A stretch of 64,000 nt of DNA, taken from contig JARFJB010000002.1 in the NCBI GenBank assembly GCA_036346205.1, forward strand, positions 5,341,501 to 5,405,500, written 5' to 3'. The translations under genes and the position numbers were made by a program. The stretch is from Vesta saturnalis. Taxonomy: Eukaryota; Arthropoda; Insecta; Coleoptera; Lampyridae. Under the pieces are notes generated by a model. It did not search any database, was not told where the DNA came from, and saw only the letters and a list, made by a program, of their open reading frames with translations. Below are positions 46,767 to 57,380 of the stretch, in pieces (position 1 is the stretch's first letter; each line of letters starts with the position of its first letter).

Positions 46767-47830
46767 AATATATGATGTGGAAGAACACACGACCTTCCAA
46801 CCTACAAAGCGGAAAATGAAAGAAATTAAATAATTTTAATAATAATAGTCCTAATAACCATTAGTTGTTGATGCGCAGAGAGATTCCTGACATTTCAGTT
46901 TGTGTCTAGATCTCAGCCCACAAATACAAAAGAAATATTTTTTTAAGGTAACTATGAAACCTCTTTTTCTTTGATAATGAAAATAGACAACATTGCGAAC
47001 ATTTAAATCTTTATGCCAGATAGAGTTTAATAGACATCTAAATGCTAACTTAAAAAAATTTCCAATCCGCCCCCTTCTATAAAATATCGATAATGCAGGT
47101 TAAGCATTTTCAATCTTATTTAATTAATTTTTATTGCATTTGGCTTCGTACGAAAGAAAAGTTACGTTAAATTAAATTATCCTTGAAAAATAATGTCTTC
47201 ACATTTTCTTTTAAAATTAATCGTTATTCTGATATTGAGAAAATTTGAACAAACACTTAAATTCCGACTTGAAATTTTTTTTTGCCTCCAAATTTCGCCT
47301 CATGTCAAAAAATTGCACGGAATATAATTAATCGGTATGTTTGATATATATAGGTATTTTTGAAATATGCAGCTGTTTCAGAAATATTTGATTAATACCC
47401 AAAACTGACCCTAATACCCCCTACGACGATGGATAGCTCCCAAAATATAATCAGTTCTTAGAGAAATTAAATCAAGCTTAAATAAAAAATTTCAAGGACG
47501 TACGTATTATGTTTCTGGAATTATCATGGATACTAGCATACATCCACACACACAGACACGCGCACGTACGCACGCACGCACGCATGCACTCACGCAGGCA
47601 CGCATGCACGCACACATAAACACACACACACACACATGCACGAACGCACACACACGCCCGCCCGCCCGCGCGTGCACGCTCCCCCCACACACTTTGGTCG
47701 ATCTTGGCGAAACTGTGAAACATTGTAAAATGATGTAATAAGTCGATTTAGCGATAGTACTAGTCGATTGCATATCCTTCTATGCCTATATATGTATATG
47801 TCGGTTGGAAGGTAAAAAAAAGTAACGTTA
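46767..47830 (+). repeat. R1 dispersed repeat, unit c
   Basis: tatatgatgtggaagaacac, cgaccttccaacctacaaag, then ccaatccgcccccttctata (47060), aagcattttcaatcttattt, then a CA-rich tract (47547-47692), then tcgatcttggcgaaactgtg, gtcgatttagcgatag and ccttctatgcc. The last parts match the reversed copy at 29890-30130. Confidence 0.75.
47547..47692. repeat. CA/CGCA microsatellite in R1 unit c
   Basis: Mixed CACACA, CGCACG and GCCC units. Long frames through it are artefacts. Confidence 0.9.
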
Positions 47831-48589
47831 GATGCTGATAAGACTCCAAAAGTACACGAAACGCTACCAGGATCATACCATAAAAGTTATGCTTTGTAGA
47901 TGCAGCTCGTTGCAAAGAAAATTGAGATTTTTTATTAATTCAAAGTTATGAAATGAAAGCACACGTCAACATGATAAATGACAGATTTTTTTAATGATCG
48001 AACATTTTCTGGTTAATACAAAATATATTACAAAATTCCACCTGTTTATATATTAAATGCAATACTCAATTTTCAATATTTTATGAACTGATAATTTACA
48101 TTATTATTTTACGTTAACAATTTCCATTGAATTTAGGTGGATTAAAAATATATCTAAATTTTTCTTGCGGCTCCTGCGGAGACTTTAAGTGCGAAGCACT
48201 TTCATATTGCATTCTTATTTTAACGCAATACTTCGCTAAAGTTCGAGTTATAAAGCGTCTTTCAAAAAGGCCGCATCCGATGGGACATTTGTTTTATTAT
48301 TAAATTTAAATAAAATTTGAGTTTGGAATTGTTTTGTACTAGTTCGATCAAAAATCGTGCAGACTCGCTTGCAAAAATGACACCTCTGATCTCTCAAGAT
48401 TGATGTTGTTTAAAAATGTATTAAAAATGTCATTTTTCAGGAGAATTTCAAAAAACTTAGAAAAAGTAACTGTTTCTAATGCAATTTTATGTCCATGTAC
48501 GAAGTCTGAGTCACAAACGATGAATTTAATTTCTTCATTGTTTTTGGAAATTAAAAAAAAACTTTAAAAATGTACTTCATCTTTTTTTT
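47831..48589. other. unassigned
   Basis: AT-rich, no recognised feature. Confidence 0.4.
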
Positions 48590-49504
48590 TTACTTATAGT
48601 AAGATTTGCCTAAGCACTCAGGAACACTAGGAGGGTTTTGTGATATTGTTAGACTGCCGAGTAATGTTTATGAATTGGTTATCTTAAATTTGCTTAAGTC
48701 AAAGTTTGGAGGAAAACGAGAACTGGGTAGTGCATTTCACAATTTGGTCGCCGTGTGGAAAATGAAGATTGCGCCCGTTTAGTGTGACAAGATGGAATTT
48801 TGAGTGCGTAATTATGGTGTGAATGGGTAAACCGAGTGTTCCTACCGAAGATGGCCTGCGAAGGTATTAAGGAGTATATCTCGGAGGCACATTTGCAATG
48901 GTAATAGCGATAGAACAGGAAAGAACCGAAACTATTCTTCTATGCTCAAGAGACTGTAGGTCAGAAGTCAGAGACGGATCATTTATAACCCTTATAGCTC
49001 GTTTTTCGATGCGGTTTACCATATCAAGGGCGTATTGGGGAGCACTGACCCAGAGGTGTATTCCAGATGAGGTTGAATTTGAGCCTTATAAAGTAAAAGG
49101 AGTTGTTGCGATGTATAGAAAGCCTAGTGTACGGGCAGCTGTTTTGCTGGCTGACAAAAGGTGGTCAACCCATGAAAGGTTCGATGATATGGACATCCCT
49201 AATATAGAAATAGAGTTTGAAAACTTGAGATCTAAGCCATTCATATTTACAGCAATGAATGATCGGTCTTTCTTGGCGAATACTAGGCAACACTGGGTTT
49301 TGTCGGCGTTGAACGTGAGTAGATTATTCTTTCCCCATTCAAAGGCACGTTACAAGTCACTGTTTATTGAGGCTGCCGTTTTCACGTTAACGTCTTGGCT
49401 AGACTTATTGTTGTGGAAACACTCAGTAGAACTACAATGTAGAGTACTGTCGTCTACAAAGCAATGGATCGGGTTAATTTTTGAGGAAATGAGGTACTTT
49501 ATTT
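48590..49504 (-). pseudogene. jockey-like LINE, C-terminal RT half, cut by copia LTR
   Basis: Minus-strand RT remains. From the right: INPIHCFVDDSTLHCSSTE (motif C; the usual form is YADDSTLH) ending at the copia LTR; then WGKNNLLTFNADKTQCC, SILGMSISSNLSWVDHL, TLGFLYIATTPFT, AIRVINDPSLTSDLQSLEHR (about 48915-48990) and FYRYYHCKCASEI (about 48875-48910), later SSFSTRRPN. All are standard downstream motifs of this LINE type. Several frameshifts occur. The plus-strand 204-codon frame at 48898-49512 is only the shadow of this. The 5' part of the LINE is not found beyond the copia element. Confidence 0.85.
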
Positions 49505-49663
49505 TGAAATAGCAGAAATAAAATAGGATGTTATGTGACAAGTATATTTTATACGTTCAAAATTTAAAAAAAAAAACAAATTCATACAACTACAGTGGCA
49601 AAAAATCAAACGTACAACCTATAGAGTGTACTAAAATACAGAATTACAGTGCTACATTCAACA
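49505..49663 (-). repeat. copia A 3' LTR
   Basis: Begins TGAAATAGCAG and ends TTCAACA on the plus strand, so it has TG...CA borders. Matches 56710-56868 with few differences. Confidence 0.9.
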
Positions 49664-49670
49664 CCTTCCC

Positions 49671-50473
49671 TCAATGTATATTCTCCATTATTTTAGTACA
49701 AGAGTAATCTAACGAATTTCTTGATAAAGCTTTTGTCAGCATATCTGCAATATTCTCTTTGGATTCAACATACTGAATGGAAACTTCCTGATTCATTACT
49801 TTCTCCCTAACAAAATGGTAATGAATGTCAACATGTTTACTTCTTTGATGAAGAACAGGGTTCTCAGATATGTTAATAGCTGCTTGATTATCGCACAGTA
49901 ACATTGTCTTGACTGACCCTACTAGGTCTTTCACAATATACTGCATCCATATTGCTTGCCTGCAGGCACCGGATAAAGCCATGTATTCTGACTCAGTAGT
50001 AGAAACTGCAACCGATTGCTGTTTTTAGTTGACCAGGATACAACTGCGTTTCCATAAAGTCCTACGTATCCACCATGTGATTTTCGATCATCTACACAAG
50101 TTGCATAAGAAGCATCACTATACATAATTATATTCGGAGAACCGGTATATTTATACACCAGTTTTCTGTGTACGGAACCTTTTATGTAACGAAACAGATG
50201 TTGAACCATATTATCATGGACAGAAGTTGGATCTTGACAAAACTGAGACAATACATTAACGGCAAATGCTATATCTGGTCTGGTACCTATAGAAAGGTAT
50301 AAAAGACTCCCTATTTTAGATTGGTATTTTCCTTTATCCACTCTAGTATCTTTTGGCTTTGCCTTGTTAGGCATAGCTCCAGGATCCATTGGTGTAGCTG
50401 CCGGTTTACAGTTTAACATTTTATATTTTTCAAGTAATTTGAAAGCGTACTGTTCTTGTGACAAAATAAACAA
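49671..50473 (-). pseudogene. copia A RNase H region
   Basis: Two overlapping frames, 49931-50473 and 49671-49982. The first has GSLLYLSIGTRPDIAFAVN and MYSDASYATCVDDRKSHGGY, the usual copia RT-RNase H linker and first RNase H Asp. The second has LLCDNQAAINISENPV, KHVDIHYHFVREKV and ENIADMLTKAL, the end of the polyprotein. RNase H removes the RNA strand during reverse transcription. A frameshift separates them around 49980, and the expected AxSSTEAEYMAL motif is disrupted. Confidence 0.85.
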
Positions 50474-51429
50474 TCTTTAGTTCGACTCCATTCAAATTGC
50501 AGGGACAAAAGATTTGTTGGAATACCTAGGAAGGTAACTTCAAAAGTACTGCAAAGAGTATCTTCCACTAATTTTATTTGATCTTCTGTACTTCCTAACA
50601 GCAGGATGTCGTCGACATATATAGCAACGATTAGCTTATAATCAGAGGAAAGAAATAGGCAGGGATCTGCAGATGACTGCTTAAGATTAATTTTTAAGAA
50701 CAGATATTAATTTGTGGTTCCATTGTCGAGGAGACTGTTTCAGCCCATAAATACTTCTTTTCAAATGACAAACTTTACCTCGTTCAGTAACTAAACCTTC
50801 AGGTATTTTCATAAAAATGTCACAGTCAATGTCGCCATTCAGAAAAGCTGTTTTATGTCCAGTTGTCCTGCAATCATACGATTATTTACTGCATGTGCAA
50901 GTAGCATTCGTATGGTTTCATATCTTATAACAGGAGAAAAGGTTTCATTAAAATCGATGCCTGGTATCTGACTAAAACCTTGGGCAACAAGTCCCGCTTT
51001 GTACTTAGAAACTTTACCCTCATCTGACAATTTTCATTTGAAGATCCATTTGCATCCTATAACTCTTGTATTAGAAGGTGCGTCAACAATGTTCCATACT
51101 TCATTTTGTTTCATGGACTTTAATTCATCCTCAATGGTTTCTATCCATTTTTCTGATTCTTCAGATGTAATTGCTTCTTTGTATGTCATTGGTTCGTCTA
51201 TTGCTAATTTGCAAAATTCTTCTTCGTAGCGAAGAGGTTCTCGTCTTTTTCTTGTGCTGCGTCTAGGAAAATTCACACTCAACTCAGAAGTGGAAGGTAA
51301 ATTTACACTGTTTTCATTTGTATTTGAAGTAATCCCTCCCTCCTTATTTTCTTCCGTGTCCTCTTGTTCAATGGCTTTTGTAGATTCATGTCTTCCTTCT
51401 AGTTCACTGAGAGGTTGTAAAATGTGCAA
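50474..51429 (-). pseudogene. copia A reverse transcriptase
   Basis: Minus-strand RT (RVT_2 type). 51034-51429 has the acidic linker and KEAITSEESEKWIETIEDEL, then NEVWNIVDAPSNTRVIGCKW; 50839-51030 has VAQGFSQIPGIDFNETFSPV and GQLDIKQLF (motif A Asp). Around 50600-50640 the strand reads AIYVDDILLLGS, so the YVDD catalytic box is kept. SIYGLKQSPRQW lies near 50720-50755. Frameshifts interrupt the frame in at least three places. Confidence 0.85.
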
Positions 51430-52640
51430 CTATTTTCCTCAGGCAAAAGTTTAAAATCTTTCGATACAACTATTTTCTGATAATTCCAAAACGGTACCAT
51501 CCATTTTTTAGCATAACCAACTAGAATTGAACTTACAGCTCTAGGTTTCATCTTATTTCCTGGTCCTTGAGCTTCCAGAGGAATATGAATGTAGGCATTT
51601 TGTCCAAAATATTGTAAATGCCCTATAGATGGTTTTTGTTCAAAGAATAATTCAAAAGGAGTTTTTCGGTGAACGAGTGAAGAATCCGATTTTTGTATAA
51701 GCTGTGTGTGCAATGGCTTCTGCCCAAAAGATTTTGGCAAATCAGAATCGATTAAACTTGTTCTTGACATTGTTGTTAAAGTCCTGTTCAGTCTTTCAGC
51801 TAAACCATTGGTTTCATGTATCCTTGGAATTGAGTTTTCATGTAGAATTCCCATTGACTTAAAAAATTGTTGCAATGAATTAGATTTATATTCACCTCCA
51901 TTATCTGATTTAAATATTTTAACCTTTTTTCCAGTTTGTCGTTCTACTGTGTAAATATATTCTTTTACAGCGTTTTCAACGTCACTTTTGTGAGTTATAA
52001 ACTTTACTTCGATATATCTAGAATATTCATCGATAAACGAAACATAGTAGTAACTGCCACCTAAAGATTTTGTTGAAAATGGTCCGCACACGTCAGAATG
52101 AACTTTTTCTAAAATTTCAGTGCATGAATTTCCAGATTCCTTGTTGATTTTTCTGGTCATTTTGGAAATTTCACAAGCTTCGCAAAATATAGAACTATTG
52201 ATTCTAGGGATATTTTCTGGGTCCTTTACTGAATTTTTAAGTCCTGCAAAAGATCTTATAGGCAGATGGCCTAACCTTCTGTGCCAAACAGTTGAACTAA
52301 AGTTAACGTATTCTAAATTAACTTCTTGAAATATTTGTTCTTTATTTTGTGACACAACCCAACCAACCATACGTCCGTCCTTCCAGAAAGTTATATCTAT
52401 TCCTTTAGATTTCGTAATTTCCCAAGACATTAATGAACATTTCAGTTCAGGAGCATATAGGACATCATACATTGTTACGTTCAATGTGGAATTATCTTTA
52501 AGAGAGCTTTCAGTTTCACATTACCTATATGGGTAACATTTACTCTTTTGTCGTTCCCCAATCGAATACATGTATTATACGACCGTAGATTGACAAACGA
52601 TTTTTCATTTCCCGTCATGTGAGAAGTGGCTCCGATGTCA
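51399..52640 (-). pseudogene. copia A protease remnant and integrase
   Basis: From the copia B junction: FDIGATSHMTGNEKSFVNL (52590-52640), the retropepsin active-site region, where the usual DSGAT reads DIGAT. A 361-codon open frame (51399-52484) then gives GAG-pre-integrase and integrase: WHRRLGHLPI and CEACEISK (HHCC zinc finger), HSDVCGPF (first Asp), FKSDNGGEYKS (second Asp), ETNGLAERLNRTL (Glu), followed by the conserved FGQNAYIHIP and RAVSSILVGY. Catalytic residues of the integrase are present. The link from protease to integrase is broken near 52500. Confidence 0.87.
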
Positions 52641-52644
52641 AAAA
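52640..52644. repeat. copia B insertion flank, left (A-run)
   Basis: AAAAA before the LTR. The right flank is AAAAT (56633-56637). A 4-bp AAAA duplication restores the copia A sequence around the protease Asp codon. Confidence 0.55.
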
Positions 52645-52900
52645 TGAAGTTTAATAAAACGGAGCCTCCAGAATTATGTACTTTTATTTAGCAACAAAAT
52701 TAAGACACACATTATAAAAATCAATAATATTACAATAAACAAAAACACAACAACATTTCAACTACTACTATAATAATAATAAACACGCACACCCTAAACA
52801 GTAACTACAGAACTACACAATGTTACAACACACAGAAGTGCCTTTATCGCATTCTCAGTATAGATAACAAGACAACATAACATATTTGTACTTCAACACT
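52645..52900 (-). repeat. copia B 3' LTR
   Basis: Starts TGAAGTTTAATAAAACGG and ends ACTTCAACA. The adjacent ctccccac is the complement of the polypurine tract. Confidence 0.9.
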
Positions 52901-52973
52901 CCCCACAAATCCAGTAATGTTGGAACGCAACTTACTTAACTACTTCGTATTCTAACAAGCATTCATAGGTACT

Positions 52974-53699
52974 TCATATATGACATATATTTAGTAAACT
53001 TCTAAAATAAACGAATTTTGTTTTAGCTAACGCTTTAGTTAATATGTCTGCTTGTTGAATCTCAGTAGGTATATAATACAGTTTTACTTTATTTTGTTCA
53101 ACACAATCACGTATAAAATGATATTTAGTGTCAATATGTTTTGATCTTTTTGTTTCCAAAGTACAAGCCATTTTTATACATGATTGGTTGTCTTCATACA
53201 CTTTAATAAACTTAGTGTTACTGTCTAAAATCTCATCTAACAAATGTAAAAAGAACATAGATTCACTTACACACAAAGATAATGCAATATACTCTGATTC
53301 AGAGCTTGAAAGTGCAACAACATCTTGTTTCTTAGTCTTCCAGTATATTGTATTATTGTTAACTTTTACAATAAATCCAGTAACACTTTTACGATCCCAA
53401 TCGTTTGCAAAATCTGAATCAACATAACTGCTTATTTCTATTTCAGACTTCAAAATAGGATTTTTAGTAAATTTAAGACCATACCCTTCTGTCAGTTTCA
53501 GATATTTCAATACATTCTTTAAGTAATTCCAGTGTTCAGCACTAAAACAATTTTGAAATTGGCTAAAATAAGTAATAGCGAAACAAAGATCTGGTCTAGA
53601 GCCTAACATAATGTACATGAGGCATCCTAACAATTCTCTGTAAGGCAATTTACTAAATATCCCATTGTTCTCATTACGCAACTTCAACTTTGGTTGCAT
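52974..53699 (-). pseudogene. copia B RNase H region
   Basis: A 241-codon open frame: YRELLGCLMYIMLGSRPDLC, SSYVDSDFANDWDRKSVTGF (first RNase H Asp), TKKQDVVALSSSESEYIALS (Glu), KVYEDNQSCIKMA, KRSKHIDTKYHFIRD, and the usual end ILTKALAKTKF. All RNase H signature residues are visible and the frame is uninterrupted over the domain. It overlaps the RT frame by 16 bases in another frame, so one frameshift separates them near 53690. Confidence 0.88.
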
Positions 53700-54073
53700 T
53701 GGTACCTCACAAGTTTTACATTTATCATATCAAATTTCTGCAACACTTTTCTAATTAATGTTTTTTGCGATAAATATAATATATCATTCCTTTTTGTGAT
53801 TTCTAAACCGAGAAAAACAATATTTTTGTTTGAAAATTCTTTCATTTTGAAATGTTTAAAGAGATAAGCTTTAATACAATTTAAATCTGTCTCTGTTTTT
53901 GAAACGATAATAAAATCATCTATGTGAATTAAAATGAAAGTAAATTCTTTAAAATATAGACAAGGATCCTTTTTGGAACGTTGAAAGCCATAGTTAATTA
54001 GTGATTCATTAAACATTGTGTTCCAACATTTTGGTGATTGTCGCAAACCATACAAGGCCTTTTTAATTTGCAA
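53684..54073 (-). pseudogene. copia B reverse transcriptase, C-terminal part
   Basis: A 129-codon frame beginning KKALYGLRQSPKCWNTMF, the conserved copia RT motif, and FILIHIDDFIIVSKTETDL, in which YVDD is HIDD. It continues with FLGLEITKRND, typical of the family. It is separated from the upstream frame by a frameshift near 54080. Confidence 0.87.
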
Positions 54074-54095
54074 ATTAATTTTTTATTAGAGCTTA

Positions 54096-56042
54096 TTAAA
54101 CCTTCTGGTTGCTCCATGTATACAGGATTTTGAATGTTCCATTTAAGAATGCACACGTTACATCAAACTGTGTTACTAGTAAATCATTTTCAACAAGTAA
54201 AGTTAGTAAAAGTCTAATAGTAGGCATTCTAACAACTGGAGAATAAACATCCTCAAATACAGAATTCTGTTTAAAACCACGTGCCACAAGTCTGGCTTTC
54301 TTCACAAGATTACCCTCAACTTCTTTTTCACGAAATACCCATCTAGAGTCTATAATTTCAGCTTTATCTGGCGGTATTACAAGATCCCACGTTTCATTTT
54401 CTATCAAGGACTTCAACTCACTTTCAATAGCTGTTTTCCAACCTTCATCTTTCTGAATAGCTTCTTTGTAGTTTCTTGGAACTTCACATATTAGATGACC
54501 TACTGATAATGCTGAAAACAGATTATAGTCCTTTTCATCATCCCACATATCATTATTTAGTTCATACTCTTCCAAATATGTTGGTCTTTTTCTTTCACGC
54601 GTGCTTCTTCTTGTTTGCGTATCTAATTTCCGTCTCTCTTGAGGGCTTTCTTTCTCATTTGTAATAACTTCTGGATTGTCCGTATCAATTTTATTTGATT
54701 CTTCTATAAACTCTTCTTCTAGTACTACTTTATTTTCATTTCCATAATTTTCTTGAAAAATTGTGTTTCTTCCTATGATAATTTTCTTCACATTTCGATC
54801 ATAAAGGCGATATCCATTATCTGCGTATCCAATCATGGTTAGCTTTTGACTATGCTGGTCCAATTTCGATGTTCTAACTTCCTTGGGAATCAAATTATAT
54901 GCTGGACAGCCAAACAATTTTATCTTCTCTAAATTTTGTTTACAGCCAAACCACAACTCAGCAGGCATCTTTGATTGACAAATAGCTCTTGTTGGCAGTC
55001 GATTAATTAAGTATACTGAGGTCCTAACGGCTTCTCCCCACAGTTCCTTTTCCAGCTTTGCATCATAAATAAGACACCTTGCCTTATCCATGATTGTCCG
55101 ATTATACCGTTCTGCAACACCATTTTGTTCAGGGTTGTATGGTACTGTATACCGTATCTTGATTCCTTGTTCTATACAAAATTTCTTGAATACATTTGAC
55201 GAGTATTCACCACCATTATCACAACGTAAAGTGTGAATTTTCTTGCTAAATTTTGTTTCAACCATAGATACATACATTTTAAATTTTTGCACAACCTCAT
55301 CTTTGTTTGATATTAAATAAACAACACCGAAATGTGAGAAATGGTCTATAAAAGTAACGAAATAGCGCTTACCATCAAAAGTCTCAGGAGTTATTGGTCC
55401 ACACACATCACTAGATATAATTTCCAGAAAATCCTTAGCTTTTCTGTCTTCCGCAACCTCTTGAAATGGGAGACCACTTTCTGGGCATTGAGCTCGTTTA
55501 TGTCCTATTTTGTGACATCCATGACATTTGAAAGGAAAATCAAAACTCGAGTTATTGCTCCTAATAAAATTTCCTCTACTATACGTTCCTCTTCCATAAC
55601 CTCTTCTTCTCGACCTTGTTTCAAAACCTCTGCCACTGTTATAACCTACAAAAGCTGAACTATTTGTACTTGTTTCGGACTTACACTTTACTTGACGAGC
55701 TTCTTCCATTAGCAATTTGTTCTTTACAAAGTCCATGTCTATACTAGCCTGATTTTGGCAGAACATTATATCTATTGCTGTAGTTACCGCTTGATAGGAT
55801 TCCGGCATTGAAGATAACAATTGCAATACAAGCTCGCTTTCTTCAATTTTACTTCCAGCGGCTTTTAGTTCACATGCAGTCTGTTCAAGCTGTGTCAAAT
55901 ACTCGATCATTGTCTGGTCTTCATTGAACTTGAAGTTGCGTAACTTTTTCTGCAAAGTTACCTGACTCGATATTCCCTTCTTGGCGTACATACTACTCAA
56001 TGATTCCATAATTTCCTTTGCCGAAAATTTAGTCTTTAACAT
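54096..56042 (-). pseudogene. copia B gag-integrase-RT open frame (648 codons) with in-frame deletion
   Basis: One open frame. Residues about 1-130: copia gag (FSAKEIMESLSSMYAKKG, TMIEYLTQLEQTACELK). About 145-175: Gly/Arg-rich stretch. About 183-196: zinc knuckle CHGCHKIGHKRAQC. Directly after it comes LPFQEVAEDRKAKDFLEI, which in relatives lies downstream of the integrase zinc finger. So protease, GAG-pre-integrase and HHCC finger are absent without loss of frame. Integrase follows: SSDVCGPI (Asp), LRCDNGGEY (Asp), EQNGVAERYNRTI (Glu). Then an acidic linker, and the RT start (VIPPDKAEIIDSRWVF, ARGFKQN, TQFDVTCAFLNG). The frame is intact but the protein could not process itself. Confidence 0.9.
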
Positions 56043-56386
56043 TTACAAAATGTTATCATCTATTCATTGTACTATTATTGTACGTGCCTTAATTTGACTT
56101 TTCTGATAAGTAGCATGTCCTTCAGTTCCAGCTGCTGGAGGTGTTTCCGTAATAACCTTTAATACACCTTGCTGTTCCAACAAAAGTCTAACACGAAGGT
56201 CCCAGTTTGAAAATGATGTTCCATTAAACGGTTTTTACATAAAAAAGCTGCTTTTCCGCCATTTTTCCGGCTTTTTCTTTGCTAAATTTCCAAGCAAAGT
56301 GTACCTGTCTTCTTACTTGACAATTCCAATTTCCAATCAATTTTCAAGAATTCCGGCTAGTTTTTAGCATTTACTGGGCCCATAAC
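56043..56386 (-). pseudogene. copia B leader and gag start, broken
   Basis: Minus strand: the primer-binding site is next to the LTR, then a leader, then MAEKQLFYV (about 56260). After a frameshift it reads FNGTSFSNWDLRVRLLLEQQ and VITETPPAAGTEGHAT, the usual copia gag N-terminus. Stops (IDDNIL-stop) and the frameshift separate it from the 648-codon frame. Confidence 0.75.
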
Positions 56387-56387
56387 C

Positions 56388-56632
56388 TGAAGTTTAATAA
56401 AACGGAGCCTCCAGAATTATGTACTTTTATTTAGCAACAAAATTAAGACACATTATAAAAATCAATAATATAACAATAAACAAAACACACACCAACATTT
56501 CAACTACTACTATAATAATAATAAACACGCACACCCTAAACAGTAACTACAGAACTACACAATGTTACAACACACAGAAGTGCCTTTATCGCATTCTCAG
56601 TATAGACAACATAACATATTTGTACTTCAACA
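56388..56632 (-). repeat. copia B 5' LTR
   Basis: Partner of 52645-52900, eleven bases shorter overall because of small indels. Confidence 0.9.
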
Positions 56633-56667
56633 AAAATCCATTTCCATTGACTGGTGGTATTGGTTGA

Positions 56668-56705
56668 AGCAGAGTGGCACAGTGGAAGCGTGCTGGGCCC
56701 ATAAC
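56668..56705 (+). other. 5' half of initiator tRNA-Met fossilised at the copia A primer-binding site
   Basis: 38 bases beginning AGCAGAGTGGCACAGTGG and ending GGGCCCATAAC. From memory of the highly conserved animal initiator tRNA-Met, this equals nucleotides 1-38 with a single G-to-A change. copia is primed by exactly this 5' half, cut in the anticodon loop. Here the whole half, not just the ~14-base primer-binding site, is in the DNA, four bases from the LTR, where gag should begin. Confidence 0.8.
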
Positions 56706-56709
56706 TTTT

Positions 56710-56868
56710 TGAAACAGCAGAAATAAAATAGGATGTTATGTGACAAGTATATTTTATACGTTCAAAATTAAAAAAAAAAAACAAATTCATACAACTACAG
56801 TGGTAAAAAATAAAACGTATAACCTATAGAGTGTACTAAAATAGAGAATTACAGTGCTACATTCAACA
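56710..56868 (-). repeat. copia A 5' LTR
   Basis: Begins TGAAACAGCAG and ends TTCAACA on the plus strand. Pairs with 49505-49663. Confidence 0.9.
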
Positions 56869-57380
56869 CCTTATGTATAGCAGCAACAGTGTAGGAGATA
56901 TTACCTGATCCTTGTTTCTTTCGAAACGAAGCCATCGACGACAACGCGTTTACGTCTTAAACCATGTTGACGTATTTGTTAGTAAAATACTTTCTTCCTA
57001 ACTTTATTTTTTAAGCACATTTGTATTCGTTACTTCGTTTTTCATAAATATCAAAACTAGGACTTGAAAATTTTAACAAAAATGATGCAAAGTTGAAATA
57101 ACTTTTCCACTTTTACAAATAAATACATTAAAGTGTTTTAAATAGTAAAAACATAATAGTTTCTTTTCAAAACAATAGTCATAGATACGAAATGCATAAC
57201 GATACCGGATTATGTGGTATTTTAAATAGTAGGGTGTGCAAAACAATACAAGCGGCTTTGACAATTAAAAATTACGTCTGATTACAAATATGTCTTTATT
57301 ACAGTATTTTGTTGTAAACATATAATAAATAGTGCTTCTCTCTAGTGGTTCTCATATGTGGAGAAAATAATATTGACGAT
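56869..57380. other. unassigned, AT-rich
   Basis: 56900-56945 (minus) contains a short ATG-started frame, MASFRKKQGS, ending at a good GT splice-donor context (CAG/GTAATA). Too short to call. The remainder shows nothing. Confidence 0.4.

Larger units (their letters stand above)
52645..56632 (-). mobile_element. copia element B, nested in copia A
   Basis: Complete in outline: LTRs 52645-52900 and 56388-56632, TG...CA borders, primer-binding site at about 56373-56386 (complement of the tRNA-iMet anticodon-loop region) and a purine tract next to the 3' LTR. The LTRs are similar but with small indels (256 against 245 bp). It is inserted within the protease region of copia A, so it is younger than A. 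Its own protease and integrase zinc finger are deleted in frame. Confidence 0.9.
49505..56868 (-). mobile_element. copia element A, gag-less, split by nested copia B
   Basis: Ty1/copia retrotransposon in minus orientation. The two LTRs of 159 bp (49505-49663 and 56710-56868) are nearly identical. A purine-rich tract complementary to ccttccctc lies at the 3' LTR (49664-49672). The coding part runs protease to RNase H at 49671-52640 with frameshifts. At the 5' side only about 70 bp separate the copia B insertion from the 5' LTR, so gag is missing. The flanks tattt and cctta do not match, so no target duplication is visible. Confidence 0.88.

Noticed and set aside
48898..49512. 204-codon plus-strand open frame
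   Set aside because: It is antisense to a clear LINE reverse transcriptase on the minus strand and has no domain of its own.
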